DNA from: Nitratireductor aquimarinus
GTDB lineage: Bacteria; Pseudomonadota; Alphaproteobacteria; Rhizobiales; Rhizobiaceae
DNA: 64,000 bases
Direction: 5' to 3'
Assembly (NCBI RefSeq): GCF_046773475.1
Contig: NZ_CP177239.1
Span: 1,550,001 to 1,614,000, forward strand
The translations under genes were made by a program, and so were the position numbers. The notes beneath the pieces were generated by a model. That model saw only the letters and a list, made by a program, of their open reading frames with translations, did not search any database and was not told the origin of the DNA. Shown piece by piece: positions 58,369-64,000 of the stretch. Each line of letters begins with the position of its first letter. Position 1 is the stretch's first letter.

Positions 58369-59799
58369 TCAGCGACGCTTCTTCGCCCGCCCCGCATAGG
58401 GGTTGTCGGAGGTGCGCAGCGCCATGCGGATCGGCACGCCATGGAGGTTGAAGGTCTCGCGCAGACCATTCACCAGATAGCGCACATAGGATTGCGGCAT
58501 CGCCTCTGGACGCGAGCACGAGACCACAAAGCCCGGCGGACGCGTCTTGATCTGCGTGATGTACTTCACCTTCAGGCGGCGGCCTGCAACGGCCGGCGGC
58601 GGGTGCTGCGTGGTCGCGCCTTCGAGCCAGCGGTTGAGCCGGCCGGTGGAGATGCGGCTGTTCCAGGTGCGGTGCGTCTTCTCGACGGCTTCCATCAGCT
58701 TGTCGAAGCCACGCCCCGTCTCTGCCGAGATCGGCACGGCCTGAAGCCCGCGCACCTGCGGCAACAGCCGCTCGGTCTTTTCGCGCAGTTCGGCCAGCGT
58801 TTCCTGCCGGTCCTCGATCAGGTCCCACTTGTTGAACGCGATGACCGGCGCACGGCCCTCACGCATGATCAGGTCGGCGATCTGCAAATCCTGCTTCTCG
58901 AAGGGAATGGTCGCGTCGAACACCACGATCACCACTTCGGCGAAGCGCACGGCCCGCAGACCATCAGCGACGGAGAGCTTTTCCAGCTTTTCCTGCACGC
59001 GCGCCTTGCGGCGCATGCCTGCCGTATCGAACAGCTTGATCTTGCGGTCGCGCCACTGCCAGTCGACAGAGATCGAATCGCGCGTGATGCCGGCTTCCGG
59101 CCCCGTCAGCATGCGATCTTCGCCCAGAAGTGCGTTGATGAGGGTCGACTTGCCCACATTGGGTCGGCCGACAATGGCGATCCGCAGCGGCTTGGAGGTG
59201 TCGTAATGCGCCTCCTCTTCCGAATCGGGCTCGATGTCCTCGCCGACCGCAATTTCGTCCGTCGTGACGATGATGTCTTCCGGCTCTTCAGCCAGCGCCA
59301 CGTCTTCGCCAAGCCCCTCAACGATGGCGTCGCGCAGGTCGGACATGCCCAGACCATGCTCCGCCGAAATCTCGACCGGATCGCCAAGCCCGAGTTCCCA
59401 GGAATCGAGAACGCCGCTGCGGGCGGCATTCACGTCCATCTTGTTGGCGACCAGCACCACCGGTTTGCCGCGGCGGCGCAGAAGATTGGCGAAGGTCGCA
59501 TCGTCCGGCATCACGCCGACGCGCGCATCGATCATGAACAGCGCAATGTCTGCTTCCTCGATCGCCTGCTCCGTCTGAACGCGCATGCGCCCTTCGAGTG
59601 TCGGCGCGGCGGCGCTCTCCAGCCCCGCCGTATCGATCACTTCGAAACGAAGATCCTGCAGGCGCGCAGGATGCGAACGCCGGTCGCGCGTGACGCCGGG
59701 CGTGTCATCGACAATGGCCAGACGACGCCCGGCGAGCCGGTTGAACAGCGTCGACTTGCCGACATTGGGTCGGCCGATGATTGCAAGCTTGAAAGCCAT
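58369..59799 (-). CDS. der: GTPase Der (EngA), ribosome assembly
   Basis: 476 residues. Two tandem GTPase domains each with GRPNVGKST (8-16 and about 211-219), matching DTPGVTRD / DTAGMRRK and NKMD / NKWD motifs, then a KH-like C-terminal domain. Needed for 50S subunit maturation. The stretch between the two G domains is acidic (EDIIVTTDEIAVGEDIEPDSEEE). 19 nt after the TPR gene on the same strand. Confidence 0.97.
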   Translation of the reverse strand: MAFKLAIIGRPNVGKSTLFNRLAGRRLAIVDDTPGVTRDRRSHPARLQDLRFEVIDTAGLESAAAPTLEGRMRVQTEQAIEEADIALFMIDARVGVMPDDATFANLLRRRGKPVVLVANKMDVNAARSGVLDSWELGLGDPVEISAEHGLGMSDLRDAIVEGLGEDVALAEEPEDIIVTTDEIAVGEDIEPDSEEEAHYDTSKPLRIAIVGRPNVGKSTLINALLGEDRMLTGPEAGITRDSISVDWQWRDRKIKLFDTAGMRRKARVQEKLEKLSVADGLRAVRFAEVVIVVFDATIPFEKQDLQIADLIMREGRAPVIAFNKWDLIEDRQETLAELREKTERLLPQVRGLQAVPISAETGRGFDKLMEAVEKTHRTWNSRISTGRLNRWLEGATTQHPPPAVAGRRLKVKYITQIKTRPPGFVVSCSRPEAMPQSYVRYLVNGLRETFNLHGVPIRMALRTSDNPYAGRAKKRR

Positions 59800-59818
59800 A
59801 GAGTTACACCGGTTACGG

Positions 59819-60484
59819 CTATTCAGCCGGGCCTGAGCCGAGAATCAGTTCCACCATCATTTCGGCGCGCTGACGCGTGTTGCGCGGCGCGGCTGCATCG
59901 CCCGAAATCTGCTGGAAAAGCGTCAGCGCATCGTCGCGCTTGCCTTCCTTCCAGGCTGCCAGACCGAGCGCCTCGCGCGCCGTGTGGCGCAGCGCGTTGC
60001 CGTCGGCCGTCAGCGTCTCGACGCGGGCTGCAACATCCGCATAGGAACCATGGTCAACCAGAATCAGGCCGGCCCGCAGCCTTGCCGTATCGGCAATGAC
60101 GTCGGTCACCGACTTGTCGGCGGCAATCTCGTCGAATGCGGCGACCGCACCATCGGCGTCGCCGTCAGCCGCCAGAACCGTGGCTGCGCGCATGCGCGCC
60201 AGAAGCGGATAGGAGCCATAGCCGCTTCCCTCGAGTTCTTCGAATGCGGCCAGCGCCTCTGCGGTTTCACCCTGACGTGCCAGATCGAGCGCCTGCGAGA
60301 ACGCGTCACCCGATGCATTGGCCTGCGAAGAGGTCCAGCGCTCATAGCCCACATAGCCGGCGGTAGCGACCACGAGCAACACGGCCGCACCAATGGCGAC
60401 CGGGCCAAATCGACGCCAAAGCGACTTGAACTGATCCTGGCGGAGCTCTTCGTTGACTTCGCGAATAAAACTGTCGTCGGACAT
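59819..60484 (-). CDS. YfgM-like TPR protein
   Basis: 221 residues. One N-terminal membrane helix (FGPVAIGAAVLLVVATAGYVGY at about 27-48) and a TPR_21 type periplasmic domain. E. coli YfgM, next to der and bamB, links the Sec translocon to periplasmic chaperones; the same neighbour order (YfgM then der) is seen here, without bamB between them. N-terminal DDSFIREVNEELRQDQ is conserved in rhizobia. Confidence 0.9.
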   Translation of the reverse strand: MSDDSFIREVNEELRQDQFKSLWRRFGPVAIGAAVLLVVATAGYVGYERWTSSQANASGDAFSQALDLARQGETAEALAAFEELEGSGYGSYPLLARMRAATVLAADGDADGAVAAFDEIAADKSVTDVIADTARLRAGLILVDHGSYADVAARVETLTADGNALRHTAREALGLAAWKEGKRDDALTLFQQISGDAAAPRNTRQRAEMMVELILGSGPAE

Positions 60485-60701
60485 ATGCGACCCATGTTTA
60501 GCGGGATGTCCCGCAATGTTCCCGGTTTCGGGCTTTTTAGACTAAATTTGTCGCCATGGAAGGGGGCGAGCGCGATTCCACCTCATTCTGTTGATTTCCG
60601 GCCTTTTCATGGCGTCTTGTTTCAACAGGTCTTTGCCTTCCAAACTCGGCCATATTTGTTCGCTACCGCTGCGTCGACTTTGCATTCTGGATATTGAGAT
60701 C

Positions 60702-61709
60702 ATGCTCAAATTACTCTGCGCCGGGGCGTCCGCGCTGGCGCTGACAAGCTCTTGTTTCGCCGACGATGCCGCACCAACTGACAAGTCTCAGACCGCCAGG
60801 CCGCAATATGTGATCATTTCGTTCGATGGCGCGCTCCATCTGGAGCAGTGGCAGCGCAGCCGCGCAATCGCCGAAAAGACCGGTGCGCGCTTTACCTATT
60901 TCCTCTCCTGCGTCTACCTGCTCTCGCCGGAGACCCGCAAAACCTATCAAGCGCCGGGCATGTCACGCGGGCGCTCGAATGTGGGCAGCGGTTACAGCCG
61001 TGAGGATGTCGAGGGCCGGCTCGGCCAGATCTGGACCGCGCGTTCCGAGGGGCACGAAATCGCCAGCCATGGCTGCGGACATTTCGACGGCAAGGACTGG
61101 AGCGCGGCCGACTGGGGCCAGGAGTTCGACGAATTCAGCAATATCGTCGCCAATGCCTGGAAGCTCAACGAGATCGAAGGCGAGCCGAAAGAGTGGCAGG
61201 ATTTCGCCCGCAACGAAATCCACGGCTTCCGCGCGCCCTACCTCTCCACCAACAAGGGCCTGTTCCAGACTCTCGCTCAAAAGGGTTTTGCCTATGACGC
61301 CAGCACCGTGTCGCGCGGGCCTGCCCTGCCGAAAGCGCGTGGCGGCGTCGTGCGCTTTTCGCTTCCGCTGATCCCGGAGGGGCCACGCGAGAGGCAGGTC
61401 ATCGCCATGGACTACAATCTTTATGTCCGCCATTCCGGCGGCAAGGAGAAGCCCGAGGCGGCCCCGGCCTTCGAGAAGCGCACCCATGATGCATTCATGG
61501 CGTCCTTCAAGAAGGAGTATGATGGACGCCGCACGCCCCTCCAGCTCGGCTTCCACTTCACCCTCATGAATGACGGCGCGTACTGGGATGCACTTGAGCG
61601 TTTCGCCGGCGACGTTTGCGGCATGGATGACGTGAAATGCGTGAGCTACCGCGATTATCTGGCGGCCACCCAAAAGGCCGAAGCCCCGCCCGCACAGGGC
61701 GGCACCTGA
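60702..61709 (+). CDS. Polysaccharide deacetylase-like secreted protein
   Basis: 335 residues. Signal peptide MLKLLCAGASALALTSSCFA, then a NodB-like domain: motif 1 is ISFDGALH (one aspartate instead of the usual FDD), motif 2 SHGCGH supplies two histidines, motif 3 GFRAPYL the arginine-proline, and LGFHFTLMN ends the domain. The deviating motif 1 resembles the separate branch of chitin/peptidoglycan deacetylase-like proteins. Start at ATG 60702 places the signal peptide at the N-terminus. Followed by a bidirectional terminator. Confidence 0.85.
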   Translation: MLKLLCAGASALALTSSCFADDAAPTDKSQTARPQYVIISFDGALHLEQWQRSRAIAEKTGARFTYFLSCVYLLSPETRKTYQAPGMSRGRSNVGSGYSREDVEGRLGQIWTARSEGHEIASHGCGHFDGKDWSAADWGQEFDEFSNIVANAWKLNEIEGEPKEWQDFARNEIHGFRAPYLSTNKGLFQTLAQKGFAYDASTVSRGPALPKARGGVVRFSLPLIPEGPRERQVIAMDYNLYVRHSGGKEKPEAAPAFEKRTHDAFMASFKKEYDGRRTPLQLGFHFTLMNDGAYWDALERFAGDVCGMDDVKCVSYRDYLAATQKAEAPPAQGGT

Positions 61710-61721
61710 TTGCAGAACCAG

Positions 61722-61753
61722 AAAGGCCCCGGCGCTTGGCGCCGGTGCCTTTT
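61722..61753. terminator. Bidirectional terminator 1 (TA flank)
   Basis: AAAGGCCCCGGCGC pairs with GCGCCGGTGCCTTTT. T-runs on both strands. Serves the deacetylase gene and the antitoxin gene. 28 of 32 bases match the terminator at 62754-62790 in the same orientation. Confidence 0.85.
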
Positions 61754-61777
61754 CGTGTCCTTCAGATGCTTACCAAA

Positions 61778-62137
61778 TCAGGCGGCGACGGGCGTTCTGA
61801 CCTTTTCGTTGCGGATGAAATATCGCGAACCCTCCTTCTTGGAAGACTTGCTAAAGCCAATTTCAACGTCTCGATCGAGTTTCACCATGATCTCCAGAAG
61901 CTTCTCCAGGGAGAAGCCTCGCAGCTTTCCGTTCTTGAGTGCGGAGATCTTCGGTTGTGGCAGCCCCAGGAGCTCGGAGGCCTGGACTTGAGTCAGATGG
62001 CGATGGAGCAGGATCGAATTGATCTGGCCAACAATGGCGGCTTTCAGCTTCAGCTCGGGTGCATCTTCAAGGCCGAGATCGGCGAAGACGTTGCCACTTC
62101 CGACCTCAACCTCCAATGGGGACTGATCTTCGATCAT
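61778..62137 (-). CDS. XRE-type antitoxin (HigA-like)
   Basis: 119 residues. Helix-turn-helix LTQVQASELLGLPQPKISALKNGKLRGFSLEKLLEIMVKL (about 49-88) with an N-terminal extension (MIEDQSPLEVEVGSG...) expected to bind the toxin. Its ATG overlaps the toxin stop by 4 nt. Toxin-first order is typical of higBA modules. Should repress the promoter at 62538-62566 alone or with the toxin. Confidence 0.9.
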   Translation of the reverse strand: MIEDQSPLEVEVGSGNVFADLGLEDAPELKLKAAIVGQINSILLHRHLTQVQASELLGLPQPKISALKNGKLRGFSLEKLLEIMVKLDRDVEIGFSKSSKKEGSRYFIRNEKVRTPVAA

Positions 62138-62514
62138 CTCTTTTTCCTTTCCACTTTCTCTGCCGCAGCGAGTTCCTGCTTCACCCTGCTCAGTCTGGCT
62201 TTGATCAAATCGATGTCGGGCTTCGGTGTCTTGATCCCGGTCTTCGATTTCTTCTGAAACGAATGCAGGACATAGATGTCCTCTCCAAGCTTCACGGCGT
62301 ATACGGAACGATAGGTGTCGCCATCATGGTCCGCTACAATCTCGAAAACACCTGCACCCAGTCCGCTCATGGACTTGGTGTAGTCTGCCTTCCGGCCCAT
62401 CTGCGCCTCGCTCAATGCGTATCCAACCTGCGTTCGAACATCCGTGGGGAAATCGAGCAGGCGCTTCTTCGAGTCGTAGAGCCACTTGATGGATCGTTCC
62501 TGCTTCCGCGCCAA
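62134..62514 (-). CDS. Gp49/RelE-type toxin (HigB-like)
   Basis: 126 residues. Phage Gp49-like (DUF891) RelE-fold protein: YRSVYAVKLGEDIYVLHSFQKKSKTGIKTPKPDIDLIKARL is the family signature and carries the basic residues used for mRNA cleavage on the ribosome. TTG start at 62514 preceded by GGGAG/GGAGG; no in-frame ATG fits. The transcript would have a leader of only about 17 nt. Confidence 0.9.
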   Translation of the reverse strand: MARKQERSIKWLYDSKKRLLDFPTDVRTQVGYALSEAQMGRKADYTKSMSGLGAGVFEIVADHDGDTYRSVYAVKLGEDIYVLHSFQKKSKTGIKTPKPDIDLIKARLSRVKQELAAAEKVERKKR

Positions 62515-62531
62515 TCTCCCACCCCTCCATT

Positions 62532-62566
62532 TATACCAAAATAGGTATACCTTTTTTGTCTGTCAA
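62532..62566 (-). promoter_or_regulatory. Promoter and operator of the toxin-antitoxin pair
   Basis: Minus strand: TTGACA (62561-62566), 17 nt, TATTTT (62538-62543). The operator arms TATACC (62532-62537) and GGTATA (62544-62549) flank the -10 exactly, and GGTATACC (62544-62551) is a second, overlapping palindrome. Repressor binding would block the -10 directly. Confidence 0.75.
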
Positions 62567-62753
62567 AACCTTTCTGCGCAACCGCATCCCTTGGATAGAA
62601 AACACGTCGACCTGTTTAGCGAGATCATTGGCCACTTCGCCCCAAAAACGAAACCCGGAGTGCTCCTTGTTGCCTCAGCATAAACTGCGGGAAGTTCGAA
62701 CTTCCTACAGAACGGGGACCCAAATGGATGACCGGACGCGCGCACTACGTCAC

Positions 62754-62790
62754 AAAAAGGCCCCGGCGCTTCGCACCGGGGCCTTCTCTT
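62754..62790. terminator. Bidirectional terminator 2 (TA flank)
   Basis: GGCCCCGGCGC and ACCGGGGCC arms around a short loop, with TTTTT on the minus strand and TTCTCTT on the plus strand. Ends the BCCT gene, whose stop is 18 nt away. Confidence 0.85.
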
Positions 62791-62807
62791 AAGGCGAAGA
62801 CCGAAAT

Positions 62808-64000
62808 TTAGTTCCCGGCCGCCCGCTCGCTCATCAGCGCCTTGTAGGTCGCATAAAGCATGACCACGAGCAGGATCGCGAACGGGAAACCGGTCGCAAT
62901 TGCGCCCGCCTGAAGCGCGGCCAGCCCGCCGCCGAGCAACAGCACGATCGCCACCAGCCCTTCAAACAGCGCCCAGAAGACACGCTGCGCCACCGGCGCG
63001 TCGATCTTGCCGCCGGCAGTGATCGTGTCGATCACCAGCGACCCCGAATCCGAAGACGTTACGAAGAAGACGATCACCAGAATGATGCCGATCAGCGAGC
63101 TGATGCTGGCCAGCGGCAGATCAGCCAGCATCGCGAACAGCGAAAGCTCCGGCACATAGTCCACCACCGTCTGCTGAACGCCCGTATAGCCTTCTGCAAG
63201 AAACTGGTTCATGGCCGTGCCGCCGAACGTGGTCATCCAGAGGATGGAAACCAGTGTCGGAATGATCAGCACGCAGACGATGAACTCACGCACCGTGCGC
63301 CCCTTCGAGACGCGGGCGATGAACATGCCCACAAAAGGCGACCAGGAAATCCACCACGCCCAGTAGAACGTGGTCCAGCCATGCATGAAGCCGGTGTCTT
63401 CACGGCCGATCCAGTTCGAAAGCTGCGGCAGCTCCTTCACATAGGACCATGTGTTGGAGAAGAAGCCGGTGATGATCGCCAGCGTCGGGCCGAAGATGAT
63501 GACGAAGCCCAGAAGAAGGATGGCGAGCACCATGTTGATCTCGGAGAGGCGCTTCACGCCCGCATCGAGCCCCGCCACCACGGACACCAGCGCCACGCCG
63601 GTAATGCACATTATGAGCAGAACCTTGACCGTGTCGGTGTTGGGAACGCCGTAAAGCTCGTTGAGGCCGGCCAGCGCCTGCGACGCACCGAACCCCAGCG
63701 ATGTGGCCAGGCCGAACAGCGTGGCGAACACCGCCATAATGTCGATCAGATGCCCCGCCCAGCCGCGCACGCGCTCCCCGAGGATCGGGAAAAAGGCCGA
63801 GCGAATGGAGAGCGGCAGACCCTTGTTATAGGCGGCAAGCGAAAGCGAAAGCGCCAGAACCGCGTAGATCGCCCAGGGGTGAAGCCCCCAGTGGAAGATG
63901 GTCGCCGCCATGCCCATTTCGCGGGCGGCCGGAACCGCTTCCGCAACCAGCTGTCCGTCGACAACGGGCGGGGTGAGGCCGAGCGGCGGATTGTTGAAAT
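62808..64000 (-). CDS. BCCT family betaine/choline/carnitine transporter, C-terminal part (cut by window edge)
   Basis: 397 residues are visible and the frame is open to the window edge (FNNPPLGLTPPVVDGQLVAEAV...). The region AATIFHWGLHPWAIY and the tryptophan box FYWAWWISWSPFVGMFIARVSKGRT identify a BCCT transporter; about ten membrane segments are present. Sodium- or proton-coupled uptake of a quaternary ammonium osmoprotectant. The C-terminus is short (YKALMSERAAGN), without a long osmosensing tail. The start and the first helices lie outside the window. Confidence 0.94.
   Translation of the reverse strand, partial: FNNPPLGLTPPVVDGQLVAEAVPAAREMGMAATIFHWGLHPWAIYAVLALSLSLAAYNKGLPLSIRSAFFPILGERVRGWAGHLIDIMAVFATLFGLATSLGFGASQALAGLNELYGVPNTDTVKVLLIMCITGVALVSVVAGLDAGVKRLSEINMVLAILLLGFVIIFGPTLAIITGFFSNTWSYVKELPQLSNWIGREDTGFMHGWTTFYWAWWISWSPFVGMFIARVSKGRTVREFIVCVLIIPTLVSILWMTTFGGTAMNQFLAEGYTGVQQTVVDYVPELSLFAMLADLPLASISSLIGIILVIVFFVTSSDSGSLVIDTITAGGKIDAPVAQRVFWALFEGLVAIVLLLGGGLAALQAGAIATGFPFAILLVVMLYATYKALMSERAAGN

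Larger units (their letters stand above)
62515..62807. other. 293-bp gap between the toxin gene and the BCCT gene
   Basis: Holds the toxin-antitoxin promoter/operator (62532-62566), an exact 16-bp palindrome GGAAGTTCGAACTTCC (62690-62705), and a bidirectional terminator (62754-62790). No gene is visible; the middle part is AT-richer than its surroundings. Confidence 0.6.

Overview
The window looks like chromosomal DNA from an alphaproteobacterium of the order Hyphomicrobiales (rhizobia-related, most likely Phyllobacteriaceae or a close family). Evidence: the cox order ctaC-ctaD-ctaB-small ORF-ctaG-ctaE followed by DUF983, SURF1 and ispH; an F0-only ATP synthase operon with both b and b' subunits and no F1 genes; the block histone-deacetylase-like / xseB / dxs / tlyA; IalB, DUF1344, DUF6101 and RT0821-type proteins; GTTC-N7-GTTC (alphaproteobacterial LexA) and TTAACCA (CtrA) motifs; and dispersed palindromes of a type common in rhizobial intergenic DNA. 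Genus cannot be fixed from the sequence alone. Both ends are cut inside genes (ispH at the left, a BCCT transporter at the right). I saw no rRNA, tRNA, CRISPR array, prophage or insertion sequence.

Layout. 1-7.2 kb: cytochrome c oxidase operon and assembly factors, all on the minus strand. 7.2-9.9 kb: IalB-like secreted protein, TldD and a sirtuin (plus). 10-16.5 kb: RNA methyltransferases, dxs, xseB, a deacetylase and a RibBX-type riboflavin gene (minus). 16.5-25 kb: aroC, fabI, DnaJ-like protein, pdxH and an acyl-CoA dehydrogenase/crotonase pair. 25-30.4 kb: an accessory-looking catabolic cluster (AsnC regulator, PLP lyase, binding protein, FAD amine oxidase, ABC permease without ATPase). 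30.4-38.9 kb: purD, ubiA, an SMR efflux pair with its MarR regulator, a D-2-hydroxyacid dehydrogenase and Sua5. 39-46.4 kb: glyS/glyQ, a TPR-LysM protein and polyprenyl diphosphate synthase. 46.5-53.2 kb: methyltransferase, S49 peptidase, ispE, moaB, an SOS-box-preceded radical SAM protein, rnhB and nnrU. 54.1-56.8 kb: F0 ATP synthase. 57-62.5 kb: SleB-like cell-wall hydrolase, der, a polysaccharide deacetylase and a HigBA-type toxin-antitoxin pair. 62.8-64 kb: BCCT transporter.

How it fits together. Most of the window is conserved housekeeping: respiration (cox, ATP synthase, ubiA, polyprenyl synthase, heme O synthase) and the isoprenoid pathway feeding it (dxs, ispE, ispH). The parts most worth a second look are regulatory: three near-identical operators tying the SMR pair to its MarR gene; a toxin-antitoxin promoter whose -10 box sits between two operator arms and whose module is bracketed by two near-identical terminators; a LexA box before the radical SAM gene; two CtrA-type boxes before the wall hydrolase; and a small family of dispersed palindromes. 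No clearly new multi-gene defence or biosynthetic system is visible. The 25-30 kb catabolic cluster is the best candidate for an unassigned pathway.
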